A DNA stretch of 64,000 nucleotides from Euglena gracilis (Eukaryota; Euglenida; Euglenophyceae; Euglenales), in assembly GCA_039621445.1 (NCBI GenBank), contig CP154954.1, positions 13,014,716-13,078,715 on the forward strand, in the 5' to 3' direction. Within the stretch, counting starts at the first letter, position 1; the number at the start of each line of letters is the position of its first letter. The notes beneath the pieces were generated by a model, which was not told the DNA's origin, made no database searches, and saw only the letters and a program-made list of their open reading frames with translations. The position numbers and the translations under genes are program-made. Positions 22,755 through 33,492 of this stretch are shown in pieces.

Positions 22755-23027
22755 TGTAAAACAACGACTCTCCCAAAAATACCTGTCATTGTTTGCACAA
22801 CCATTCATGATCACACAGTTGTATGTCCGTTTTGGCGTCTGACACAGTACAATAAGCAACCCTTTTTGTTGCCGGGTCCGTCCACAGGGCTTTTTGTTCC
22901 TGCGACGCGTGCCGATGACCGCCAGCAAAACCACTTCGCCACGGCCGCCCCAGCCCGCCGACCTCGATTGCCTGAAGGGCCCGGCTGCCAAGCGGGCCGC
23001 GACCAGATGGGCCCGGGGGGCAGGCAC
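22755..23027 (-). pseudogene. Gene fragment with CQTPKRTYNC, copy A
   Basis: Minus frame runs from VAARLAAGPFRQ, SRSAGWGGR and VVLLAVIG into VLCQTPKRTYNC, MNGCANNDRYFWESR and then into the microsatellite. Copy B holds the two parts separately: VAARLAAGPFRQTSRSAGWG on the minus strand at 53,620-53,720, and VCQTPKGTYNYV, MKGCTNNNRYFWARR on the plus strand at 52,485-52,567. The first part differs from copy B by one whole codon and silent changes, consistent with coding. The GTYNYV...RYFW layout is loosely like a FLYWCH zinc finger, but the spacing of Cys and His is not convincing. Confidence 0.45.
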
Positions 23028-23029
23028 GT

Positions 23030-23115
23030 ATAGCTAAAATGGCCTAAAATGGCCTAAAAGGCCTAAAATGGCCTAAAATGGCCGAAATGGCCTTGAATGG
23101 CCTAAAATGGGAAAA
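23030..23115. repeat. AAAATGGCCT array
   Basis: Eight or so near-identical 10-11 base units. Confidence 0.9.
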
Positions 23116-23429
23116 TTCTGTTGCACAACATTTTTTTTGTGAACAATTGAAGCCATTCAGGCAATGATTTTCGGTGTCTTCTGTTAATGTGGACGGCGAA
23201 CAGTGGGTTTGGTGAAGGAGAACAACCCCACAAAACCCATTTTTTTTTATCCCAACTAATCATAGTATCAGTCCAAATCCACAGTCCCCAACCTTCTTTT
23301 GATAGCTGAATATTGAAGGGTTGGACAGCTGTATTTTTTTGTACTCCCATGTCTGTTTCGCAAATAATGAAACAATGCAAGTTTGGAGGCATGGGGAAAA
23401 AGGCAAGAAAAAAAGATGAAAGATGTTGG

Positions 23430-24150
23430 AACAATCTCAATTGAAATATAAGATAATAGTATGATTATAAATTTATAAATTTAATCATAAATTTTTATTT
23501 TAATAATAAATTTTAATTTAGTAATAAGAAAATTTTATATTTATTTTTATGAATAGATATTTTATTGTTGTAGAAATTCTATATATTTAATGTGGATATT
23601 TAATGTGGGTGTATTATTATCAATTTCATTAACATATTTTTTCCATATTGATATAAATTTTATTATTATCAATTTTTACAACAGATTATTATCAATTTTT
23701 AATTTAATGTGATGTTTTATAACATAAAGTATACATGTTTTTTTTTACACAATTTGAGTTATAAAATAAATATAAAAAGTTAAAGTTATGAATATGTATA
23801 TATATGCAAATATGTATATATATGTAAATATGTATATATATGTGTGTGTGTGTAAATATGTACATATATATTAAGTAAAAATTATATTGACACAGTATGC
23901 AATTGTACAATAATAATTATTAATGCTACTTTAAATCACATTGTTAATTAAAACTGGCATATATAATATGAATATAATATATGTTATTGGTTAATAGGTA
24001 CATATACAACAATTCATAATGGTACTAACTATAATGATGCTATGATTCTTTATTAAAGATATTAATAATATTTTTACTATGTATAGAAGTATTAATTTTT
24101 TATGTATTGGTTATATCCAATGATATATCATGGTGATCGTATGCAATTTT
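23430..24150. other. AT-rich island of about 700 bp
   Basis: Composition falls sharply to AT-rich sequence with many ATAAATTTTTATT runs and a TATATG repeat at 23,790-23,850. It has no counterpart in copy B. A short frame near 24,095 reads FFMYWLYPMIYHGD but is isolated. An organelle-derived insertion is possible but not shown. Confidence 0.45.
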
Positions 24151-24329
24151 CACTGCCTAAATTCTTGCTGTTCAGAATTTCCCATTGTTTTGATCAGTGT
24201 TCATGAATTTTGCATGCTTTTTTGGATGTACATTTGTTATTATTGAATAAGAGAAGGTTTGCACACATTACGATAGAGTTTTCGGGACAAAAATGACGAA
24301 AAATTATGATTTTCAGAACCCCCACCTAT

Positions 24330-24415
24330 ACCTTAAAATGGCCTAAAATGGCCTAAAATGGCCTTAAATGGCCTAAGATGGCCTAAAATGAAATAAAAAG
24401 GCCTAAAATGGGGAA
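24330..24415. repeat. AAAATGGCCT array
   Basis: Same unit as 23,030-23,115, about seven copies. Confidence 0.9.
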
Positions 24416-24719
24416 TTTTTTGGGCTTGATGAGAGGTGCCTGTGGGGGGGTCCGCCACCTCAACTCCTGGCAAAAACCTCCAATGTGTCAGTGTCGCATT
24501 TCTGGGCGGCTTTTCTCGGGTTATTTTTAGGTGTTTTTTTTTTACCCCAGTGAAGTCCGTTGTTTATGGTGTCGTGAATTTATGGTGCAGGATGACACCC
24601 CCCCCAGTGATTCTAAATGTAAAGGTTGAAGAATTTGGGTGAATTATTGTCTTCAAATTGACACAAATAGTGAATTAAAATGCTGGGAAATAAATTGCAT
24701 TATTCCCCCAACACTGTGG

Positions 24720-24960
24720 ATCCCTCGAGCTCCTTTGACGACGTCTTCATCCTCCACATCCATCAGCGGGAGCACACACCAGCAGCAGGGGACTCACTTG
24801 TGCTTGTTTGGAGGCGGTTGGGCATGTTTTTTGTAGCCTCTCAATTGACCACCTCACCACCGTCCAGAGTCATTGTCCTTTACCCTTGTCCCCTTGCCCG
24901 CCGACCACATGTACCGCGTGGCACACCGCGTGCCCCGCGTCCGCGTGACATAAGTGATGG
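24720..24960 (+). pseudogene. Gene fragment shared with 53,990-54,200
   Basis: Copies share FILxxHQREHTP, then GDSLVLVxRRLG and TSPPSxV on the plus strand, with amino-acid conservation across replacement sites. A four-base difference between the HTP and GDS parts puts them in different frames in copy B. Function is not recognised. Confidence 0.35.
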
Positions 24961-25039
24961 AAATTTGTGCAATCTTCACAAATTTCCATCACTACCCGTT
25001 TTGTAGTTGAGTTCCATACATTTTTTCCTGGCTTTCTGC

Positions 25040-25320
25040 AAATCAGCAACTTTTGGACTTTTTTGACATTTTTTTGGTCATTTGGACCACTTTTGGCCAC
25101 TTTTGGTCACCTTTTGCCGCCTTGGGCTGCTTTTGGCAATTTAGAACATTTTTGGCTGTTTGAATGCATTTTTGGCTCATATATATAAAATTTTGGCTGC
25201 TTCTGGCCATTTTTGCGCATTTGTGGCGATTTTAGGCCCCCTCTCAGTGCTTTCAGCCATTTTTACCCATTTTTGACAATTTTTGGCCATTTGTGGTCAC
25301 TTGGACTTGGTGAGATCTGG
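25040..25320. repeat. Degenerate TTTTGGCC-type array
   Basis: Loose units CATTTTTGG, CACTTTTGGCC and GCTGCTTTTGG over 280 bases. Confidence 0.75.
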
Positions 25321-25780
25321 TGGCAAAACCAGATGATTTGGGCCAAAAACAGCGAAAAATAATCATTTCACCCAAGATGCTTTTCTGTTGCACGATGGGC
25401 GCTGTTGCTCATTCAGTCATTTTAGGTTGCACCTTATTCATGTCATGTGCTGCCACGCGGTGCACACGGTGCGAGACACAGCTGGCTGCAAAAAGTGGTG
25501 AAAAATTTTTACTGCAAGGTGATAAACTAAGAAATTTCGGCCCACAAATTTAACACAAACATTTTTGGAAAGATGGACGATTGGGCTTGGTAAGGTATGC
25601 GAAGGGTCGCAATTCTGGGAAAGGGGTTTGTATTCAGATTTGGAAATGGTGGGGTTCGGTGCAGGGAATGGGGTTTGGGATGAGATGGGTTAGAATTTAA
25701 AGGTTGAGGATGGGGATAGGATTCGGGTGGGGACAGAGTCAGTCAAAGAATAGGATTAGAAGAAGGTCGGCAGTTTATTC

Positions 25781-27290
25781 TGAAAATATGTTGTTTTTCA
25801 ACAAAAAAATGATATTGGGGATTGAGGTGATACCTTCTTTGAAGAGAATTTAGACAGCCGGGAATGCATTTTTCACTTTTGGTGTTTTTTTTTTGCGCAC
25901 CTGCGTATTCATTTTTTGACCAACTGTGTTTCCATCATTTCACGGGGCGGCGGACCTGACGAGCCGAGACGAACAAGTGGGGACGTGTAGCTCAACCTCC
26001 GGCGTCTGATGACGACTCCCATTATTCACCTCTTGCGCAACCTGTTTTTGGCTTCCACTGGCATGGAGAAACACCCCGTCAAGCGAAGCAGGTGCGACGC
26101 GAAACACTGCTTTTCAGGGAGCCCCATCCGAGGAAGGCATAGTACCTGCCGGCTCCCCTCATTCCCGGTGGCCTCGGTTTTGCGCAAATGCGCAGTCACC
26201 CCACCCAGCTTCTATTTTTTTTTTGATTTGGGCACAAAGCAGAGGCATTTTCTTCAGACAGTTTTCCCTCCCTGAGGTGGTCCCTCCCCTGTCCCTTTCC
26301 TTGCGTCATGGGTCCTGGGTCCGATATAGGGGGGAAGGCGGGAGAGAGTGCAGGGTATGCGGAGTTGAGTGTGCACGGGGTCAGATACAGTGGTACGGCG
26401 CACAGGTCGACAGGGGTATGCGGTGCACGGTTTGAAAGGGAAGGTTCAGGGGTGTCTGGGCCCGTCTGCCATGTGACTGCCATGCCTCGGCTGGTGGCCG
26501 ACCGCCGCCAGCGCTGCCCAAATCCCCAGCGCAGCGCAGCCCGCCCCGGCGGTCGCGCTGGTGGGTGAACACCTGTGGCCCCTCACTCCTGTGAGAGAGG
26601 GGTGTGCCCGCACCTGACCCACCCCCAGGGGGGCATCTTCGAGTCGCCTCGGCTGTGCCACGCTGACCCAGTGGGCCTGTGTACGCTGGCTGTGTGCCGG
26701 TGCTAGCTGCCGGTGTGCGTGCACCCTGCAGCAAACCAAATTCAAAACCAAATTGTTCATTGAAGAGAGGGTGTGCATTCGCATGTGCACATTCTTTTGT
26801 CCACAACACCGTGTGTACTGAGCAGTTGGAATGGGGATAGTGCATGCGAGAGGGGTTGAAGAGTCGGAGGAATTGTTTCCCAGAAGAGAGGGTGTGCAGA
26901 GGAAACAACGCGCATGCGCGCAATCAACACACTGTGATAAGAAGAATGCGCATATGCGCTACGTTGCACAGGGAATAGGATGATTTGGCAGAGTGGGGAG
27001 TGGAGTGCAGCAGACTCCCCAGCAGACTCATTTCTCCGTGCAGGAAAAGGCAGCAAGATGATTTTGCTGGTCCGCTCGAAGAGGGTGGTCCACACTCGGG
27101 GGGGTGGGCTGCTGTGGAGGGGTCGTGGCTAGTGATTGGGCTGGGGATCGGGCACCGGCCGGGGGTTGGGGGGCGGCTAAAGGGGGCCTTCACCTCCAGG
27201 TTCTGCTTTAGCACCACACCCTTCCCATGCACAGGGATTATTCGATTTTGTTCCCTTCAGTAGCAAGGGGGATGCTTCCGCACTGCCTGC
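25781..27290. other. Stretch with no supported gene, GC-rich at its right half
   Basis: Contains several GCGCAAATGCGC-like motifs (26,172, 26,920, 26,945). Minus-strand frames of 110-180 codons at 26.4-26.9 kb overlap each other and lack support. No second copy. Confidence 0.4.
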
Positions 27291-27299
27291 ACCTCTTAA

Positions 27300-27690
27300 A
27301 TTCACCTTTCTCCAAGAATCACGCCACCTGAATCATGCCAGATACATGCCACCACCATCCACAGCAGCTTGCACTTCTTCACCGCGTCCTGCAGCAGCTT
27401 CCAGCTGGGCAACCCCATGTAGTCCTCCAGACAGGCCTCCTGCACCGCGTTCCGCATGTTTTCGGTGTACTCAGACAGCTGTACCTTCTCCTTCCCCGTC
27501 AGTAGCGCCACCATGTGCAGGGGGCAGGGTTTCCCGTTCAGCAGGTGGTCCACCCGCACCGCGGACGGTAGCTGCAGCAGGAGGAAGGTGTCCACCGCTT
27601 TCCGCCAGAGCAATCACCGCCCCGTGCAGTGCATCCGCGGAGCCGTTCGACATGTGGTCCCAGAGCATCACGAGGGGGGGGGATCTGAGA
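27300..27690 (-). pseudogene. Frameshifted gene fragment, minus strand
   Basis: Reading minus, a frame with MLWDHMSNGSADALHGAVIA meets the frame WRKAVDTFLLLQLPSAVRVD with a one-base shift at about 27,613. The second frame continues HLLNGKPCPLHMVALLTGKE, LSEYTENMRNAVQEACLEDY, MGLPSWKLLQDAVKKCKLL and ends GGVILGE before AAAG|GTGAAT, a plausible donor. Codon use and helix-like pattern look protein coding, though the family is not recognised. A short piece (ACTCTTGGAGAGAG on minus) recurs at 54,490-54,520. Either a pseudogene or one missing base in the assembly. Confidence 0.5.
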
Positions 27691-27836
27691 CGGGTGGAGA
27701 CGGGACATTGCGCGTGTGCGCATTCGAACACAGCATCGTATGCATCGGTAGCTAGAGGGATATGAAATGCAACCGCTTACAAACGCAAGAATGCGCACCT
27801 GCGCATTCATTCCCATTGGGATGAATGCGTAGGTGC

Positions 27837-28045
27837 CAGGTTTTTTTTTTCGTGAGTCCGGCCTAGCCCCTGCCCCCGCCCCCCAGGGTGCCCCCAGGGG
27901 GGAGTGGGGTAAACTTTTCGATTTTAAAACGTATTTTAAAACGTGCTATTTTTCGCGATTTTTTCCATTTTGGGGTGAATTGAGTGGGTCCCCGGGACCC
28001 CCCCCCCCGGGGGACCTCCCCCCCCCAGTCTTAAAAAATCCACCG
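27837..28045. mobile_element. hAT-like non-autonomous element Z1
   Basis: A 209-bp element with ends CAGGTTTTTTTTTT and TTAAAAAATCCACCG, flanked by the perfect 8-bp duplication GTAGGTGC (27,829-27,836 and 28,046-28,053). It is inserted inside a GAATGCGTAGGTGCGCATTC-like palindrome. The body has a GGTCCCCGGGACC palindrome and C/G runs. Related remnants are at 18,130 and 62,061. No coding capacity. Confidence 0.8.
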
Positions 28046-28189
28046 GTAGGTGCGCATTCTAAGTTATACTACCCACTAGCCTGCCACCCAGTCTGAATTA
28101 TGCATTCAGACTGATTTCACATTTTTATTTTTTCATATTTATACAGTATATATTTTTATATACCGTGGGTTCTGTGTTGGCGGTGTGGT

Positions 28190-28580
<391 letters not shown>

Positions 28581-28594
28581 TATCTCTCCATTTG

Positions 28595-29795
28595 ACCGGG
28601 GCAATGCGGGGGCGGTAACAGGGATACGAGTTCAAAGGGTACCAAAGTTGCTTGGTGCACCGTGGTAGCATGGTTGTGCGGGTTGGCAGCGGGCCCCACC
28701 CCCCAGCTGCCCCCCACATTCTATTCCCATACCCAAAACAGTGTTCAAAATTGACGTTTTTGGATGGTTTCAAAATCACTTTTTGGAAAATGTGCTTGAA
28801 ATTGACCAATTTTTTTGCGAACATCCAAAAAAGCCAAAAATGACCCCCTTTGGGCTGTCCTGCATCGGGGATGGGGACAGCTCGGGGGGGGGGGGGGGGC
28901 TAGGTCCCCCCCCCTCAACTATCCCCCACTGTTCCCATTGGGCCGTAAAGGGTTTCAGGGACAGGGAAAGCAACATCTATATCAACCACCTCCGCATGTG
29001 CTCTACCTCTACGGGCCAAAGGACCCCCTAAATGCTCAAATAGGGGGGGTGTTAAAAGGGGGGGGGGTCGTAGGGGGGTGTAATTTGGATTTGAGAGAAG
29101 GAAACTTTTTACAGTGTGTCCGTCGACTAAATTTTTTCACCAAACCCCATTTTTAAAAAAGGGGGAGGGTCAAATAAGGGTGGGGAAGTTGGAAATAAGG
29201 AAACCATTTTGGGTAGATACGAGCCAAAAGGCCAACTTTGACAAATTCAATACAATTTCTGAAACATTACTTTAAATTTTTGACATCGCGAGAAGGTGAA
29301 GGTTGAAAACCTCCACCCCAACCTCTACCCAGTGTGGCGCAAATTTGGATTTTTTGAATTAAAAAAAATTACTGCGGCAATTCGATGCCGTCGTCAACGT
29401 CTTTTTCAGTCATTTTCACCTGGAAAAAAAATCACTGGTAAAAGATACGCGATCGGACGTGAATCCAATTTTGCACCTTTCTAAATGTCAATTTTTCTTA
29501 CATATCACATGACTGTAAAATCAGTCTTACCTCAGGAAGCTCCTGTAGGGGGAGGGCATTGTTGTTGCCTCAATTGTATTTGTTTTGTGTATTCTGGCTT
29601 TTCATATTTTCGAATTTTCTTGGCAATGTTACATATTCTAATCCATTTGTCAGTTGTTTTTATTTATTATTCAGTTCAGAGCGTTACTTAATAAAATTTG
29701 AGCCCCCCCCCCACCTGCCCAGCCAGCAGCCCTTTTCCCAGCATCCCCCCAACAATGAGATTAATTTATTTGACTCCGCCCAAAGGGCGGCTGAA
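28595..29795. other. Stretch with no supported gene
   Basis: Mixed sequence with G runs at 28,885 and 29,043-29,070. Small plus-strand frames (for example one with VKGFRDRESNIYINHLRM near 28,945) are not supported by a second copy. Confidence 0.35.
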
Positions 29796-29814
29796 TGTTA
29801 ATGGATTTCACGCT

Positions 29815-30045
29815 TTTAGGGGCACAACAATGGGCGAAAATGTGTCGGAGAGCAGTTGTCAAGGATCAGTTCCAGCTAGCCCACCAGGGCCAGAAAAAAG
29901 TGGTTGCAGCCACGGCAGCCCACCGAGTGCGAGGCTGCTCGACCTCCAGCAGATGCCTTCATGGCCTTTGCGGTTTTGGCTGCCATAGCCTCGCTGAAAA
30001 CCCTTTTTTCCAGCCAGCCATAGTTTTCCGGCCTCTTAGTCGGTA
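29815..30045 (+). other. Possible exon after a TTTTAG acceptor
   Basis: After ACGCTTTTAG (29,810-29,819) two plus frames stay open for 55-75 codons, one with VVKDQFQLAHQGQKKVVAAT, the other with SVPASPPGPEKSGCSHGSPP. Nothing allows a choice and no family is recognised. Confidence 0.25.
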
Positions 30046-31290
30046 GTCGGGGGGGTCATTTATCAACGCCCCGATTCAGTTGTTTCGTCATTGGCTTTGC
30101 CTTTTTTTGTCAGACATTTTCATCTGGGTGGCTCGTTGGCTCCCAAAAACCATGTATCTTTAAATCGCTGTCCTCAAGTTTGACCCTTGATCTGTTGTGG
30201 CCAACACGAACACAAGAAGAGAGCATTTAGCCTCATCCCAGACTTGGACGGCATTTGCAACATTCCATCCCCCCCCACCCCCACGTTTTCCCAAGCCACA
30301 CCCTCAACAAAATGCTCTCCTCTCTGTCGCTGCCCTGCGGTGCCGATGTGCAGGTTGAGTGGACGGGCTCCAGAGCGGCTCGGACGGCGTGCAGGCGATT
30401 GCCGTGTTTAGCCGAAGGTTGGTGTGGTATTAACCTTCCCTGGATGGGTATGCTCTTTATGGTTGCATTGGATTGCATACAATTTGGAAATATTAGACAA
30501 ATATTACGCAGGCTCGGTGACCGTGTTTTTGCATGGGTCTGCCGCATGCCATCGTCAAGTGCTTCCGGGCCAACAATCAGCAAAAATTCTTATCGGTTCT
30601 TCGTCCTTTTTTCTCTGGAAATTTCATTTCTGAAGTTTAGTTGTTGTGGTCGTTGGGTTTAGCTGTTTGGAGACACCATTGGCCTAGTTGGCCCGACCAG
30701 GGCCAACCAGGGCCGACTTTCAGATCGCCATAGGTGGGATTACGACCAGGGCCGGCGGGGGTGGGGAGGGGGGATCCTGCCACACCATGTGTGGCACCGC
30801 ATGCACCGCGTGGCGCAGTGCGCACCGTGTGGGAATTTTCACTCATTTCCAACATTATTGGAGTTTTTTCTTTCATTTTAAAGTGACCAACAGTAGCATC
30901 AAAATGGCTCAAATGGGAAACGATACATTGAAACATTTTTAAATTGCAAAAACAGTGGCCAAAAAGTGACCAACAGTCGCATCAAAATGGCTCGAATGGG
31001 AAACGACACCAAATAAGGCAAAAAAAAAGCCAAAAATTGACAACAAATAGCCGAAGATGGAAAATTGGCCACTGTTTTGCAATTTTAACAGTATTTCAAT
31101 TTTGAACTTTTTTGGTCATTTTTTTTGCCTGTTGTGGTGGTTGCAGATATGGTGGCACAGAGTGCCACACGTGGTGCATTTGCGGCACAATGCGGTGCGT
31201 GAAACATGTGATGCACGCGTTGCGGAAGCGTCCCCACACCAAATATGAAAAAATTTCCGCCTATTTGGTGGAAGTGACTGTGAAGCTTTT
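30046..31290. other. Stretch with repeated AAAATGGCTCAAATGGG motif
   Basis: CCAACAGTAGCATCAAAATG and the following GGCTCAAATGGGAAACGA occur at 30,888 and again, slightly changed, at 30,970. Overlapping frames near 30,250-30,660 exist on both strands without support. Confidence 0.4.
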
Positions 31291-31521
31291 ATGCCCTGTT
31301 CCCTATCCATCTCCACTGATTTCTCTCTTGTTTATTCTGAAAGTGAATCTTGTGAAGCCTGCTGGGGTTCAAATCAGAGTAAAGTATTATTGAGGATTGA
31401 TGAATTTAAAATAATGGCATTATTGATCAGGAAAGGCCTCCACAGGGGGATAAAATGCAGGAAATGTGTCAAGTGTCAAGAAGATCTCATGAGGATAATG
31501 CAAAGAGAAAAACGTGATTGA
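31291..31521 (+). CDS. Candidate Cys-rich terminal exon
   Basis: The frame reads SESESCEACWGSNQSKVLLR, IDEFKIMALLIRKGLHRGIK, CRKCVKCQEDLMRIMQREKR and stops at 31,519. The cysteines form C-x2-C and, about 35 residues later, C-x2-C-x2-C, which could bind zinc. A pyrimidine-rich tract ending CTGAAAG just before 31,344 could be an acceptor, so the true exon may start there rather than at the ATG at 31,291. The C-x2-C-x2-C spacing is seen in some retroelement polyproteins, but one match of this kind is not identification. Single copy in the window. Confidence 0.4.
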   Translation: MPCSLSISTDFSLVYSESESCEACWGSNQSKVLLRIDEFKIMALLIRKGLHRGIKCRKCVKCQEDLMRIMQREKRD

Positions 31522-31727
31522 TTAAAATGCATCTATTTGGGCCTCCGCCTTCTTCCATTCTGACCAACTTCATTCAGAAACCTAAAAAAAGGAGATGTGG
31601 CCAACAAAATTTAATTTGTCTCAGGGTCATGTAGAAAGAAGATTTGTTTTGTGCTTGAAGCAGGGGTAGTCTTAAGCCGTAGGGGAACCAATCCGTGGGG
31701 GGTTTCAGGCAGCACCACAGGCCAAAA

Positions 31728-31746
31728 GGGTTAGGGTTAGGGTTAT
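31728..31746 (+). repeat. Short TTAGGG telomere-type tract
   Basis: About three TTAGGG units (GGGTTAGGGTTAGGGTTA) inside ordinary sequence. It is directly followed by a short direct repeat TTTGGAAGTCTGCAAA. Confidence 0.8.
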
Positions 31747-32282
31747 TTGGAAGTCTGCAAATTTGGAAGTCTGCAAAAGGGAACCAACTTTTTTACGTCC
31801 AAAAAAGGCGTGGATTTGTGAGGGTTGTCGTTGAGTTTCCCAATGGTCCCACGTCTTGCCATGCCAACAAAGGCATCGCGAGACCTTTCCTCGCACTCGT
31901 CTCTGTGCAACAGCATGCCAGTTCCTTGTGCCACTTTGCCGCTTCCCACTCGTGCAGGTATTACCTGCTTCCCTCCTGCTGGGCTGCAGACCTCCCTTTT
32001 GTCTGGAGTTTTGGTTGTTCTTTGATTGAGAACATACAATTTGAATGTGATTAGGAAACCATCAAGACCGTGCCGGTTGAAGCCTTTTCTTGGTACCCGC
32101 CCCCACCCCCCCTAGTCGTACGACCACCCCTCATTTACGACCACCCCCCAGTCACAGGTTGCAGGTCATGGGGGTGTTGTGACCCCCCCCCCGGTCACAG
32201 GTTGCAGGAACCCGGTCTTACGACAAGGGGGGGGGGGGCGGGTAATAGAGTGGTAATAGAGTGGAAACACAAGAACACCACG

Positions 32283-32453
32283 ATGGAATTGCGAGCCATC
32301 GATCAGATGGAGCAAGTTCGAAGGATGGCTCAAAATGGTGAAATTGGTTTGAAATTCAATTTTTCAAAATTACTTGAAAGTTGCTGGAAAAATGGCTCGC
32401 CGTCGCAAATGGCAAAGTTGCAAAATGAGCTAAAACTGGACCTCTGGGTATAA
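32283..32453 (+). CDS. Small open reading frame, 56 aa, family unknown
   Basis: Starts at ATG 32,283 and ends at TAA 32,451-32,453. It reads MELRAIDQMEQVRRMAQNGE, IGLKFNFSKLLESCWKNGSP, SQMAKLQNELKLDLWV. Composition is that of a soluble helical protein, unlike neighbouring low-complexity frames. The frame stays open upstream to the G run at 32,225, so it could also be the 3' part of a longer exon. No second copy, splice site or known family was found. Confidence 0.4.
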   Translation: MELRAIDQMEQVRRMAQNGEIGLKFNFSKLLESCWKNGSPSQMAKLQNELKLDLWV

Positions 32454-32589
32454 ATTCGTTGTTGAAGAGAAGCAACCTTTCGAAGGCAATGTAGCTTCTT
32501 AATTGAATGAAATGCATCTTCCTTCCTTCAATTTTTTCCCCAGAAATTACATGACAATACGACAGTTGAGTTTGTTGTTGTTGAAGCTG

Positions 32590-32990
32590 GAAAAACAGTG
32601 CTGGCTGGACCCCCTGGAGGATGGGGGGGTCAAGGGGGGTGGGTCCCAATCAGATGCTGGGCTGGACCAGGCTTACACCCGAAAGGAGACAAAATGGCCC
32701 AAAACCACCTCCCTTGGGTTTTTTTTTTCAACCAGATTATTGAGGTGAAACCCCCCCCAAAAAACGACCTAAAATGCAAAAAAAGGTCATTTTTGACCAT
32801 TTTGGACCCCTTTTCATCTTTTTTTCTTCGGTTCGGATTCACTGGCCGCCTGAGGTTTTATTGTCATTCACCCCCCTGGAAGGGGTGGGGGCGTCCGCTA
32901 TGCGACTGGCAGGAGTTGGCTGGGAAAAACGGTGCTGGCTCGCTGGACCCCCTGGGGGGGGGGTAGGGTGGTCCAGCTTAAGAGATTCCC
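32590..32990. mobile_element. Remnant of a C/G-run element
   Basis: GTGCTGGCTGGACCCCCTGG opens the segment and GTGCTGGCTCGCTGGACCCC recurs near its end, followed by CAGCTTAAGAGATTCCCTGG, the usual right end of these elements. Left end and target duplication were not found. Confidence 0.4.
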
Positions 32991-33492
32991 TGGAATGGGG
33001 GCACAGGTTTACGATGTGGCTGAAGACATCAAAAATTCAAAGAAATCGAATTGTCGAATATTCAAATTATTTGGTTAAAAAAGCAAATAGTATGGCACAT
33101 TCTGCGACAAATTCCCAGAGCTTCTGACGGCCAAAAATGAACGAGAATGTCACAAGTATCATTGTGCTTTTGAATCATGATTGTTTTGTTTTGATATACG
33201 CTCCTCAACCTCCGACCAATTATTTGCCGGCTAGGGTCAACAATGGCCGGAGCACCAATTTCGGAATGAACCATGGTGCATTAGGAGTTGTGTAAGAGAC
33301 CACATTTGCACAGTAGCCTGGGGCTGCTGAAGCTCTTGCAATCCCATCACCACCAGTTGGCTGTCCAAGTCCGCAGGGCTTTTGCAGAAAGCCAAGGTGC
33401 ATTTATTACCTTTCGAACTCCAAGCCTCCAAGCCGAAACAAAACAGAAGCACCCTTGTTGGGTAACAATTTTATTATTTTTTCATAATTATG

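Larger units (their letters stand above)
1..25780. repeat. Segmental duplication, copy A
   Basis: Seen: blocks spread over this span recur in the same order in 36,030-54,720. Examples are 20-470 with 36,030-36,500, 14,375-14,740 with 39,840-40,165, 19,010-20,000 with 45,470-46,470, 21,570-22,480 with 49,690-50,060 plus 52,085-52,450, and 25,560-25,780 with 54,530-54,720. Identity by eye is roughly 75-85 percent inside blocks. The copy is longer than B because it contains an internal tandem duplication and its own insertions (6.2-7.6, 17.1-18.4 kb). The true left end lies outside the window. Inference: an old tandem duplication of a gene-bearing unit that has since decayed. Confidence 0.85.

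Noticed and set aside
25975-26050. tRNA-like start GTGTAGCTCAA
   Set aside because: No T-arm GGTTCGA motif or acceptor stem pairing follows.
30888-31000. Possible trans-spliced leader sequence (AAAATGGCTCAAATGGG)
   Set aside because: Resembles part of the dinoflagellate spliced leader only loosely. The match breaks in the conserved core and no donor follows.
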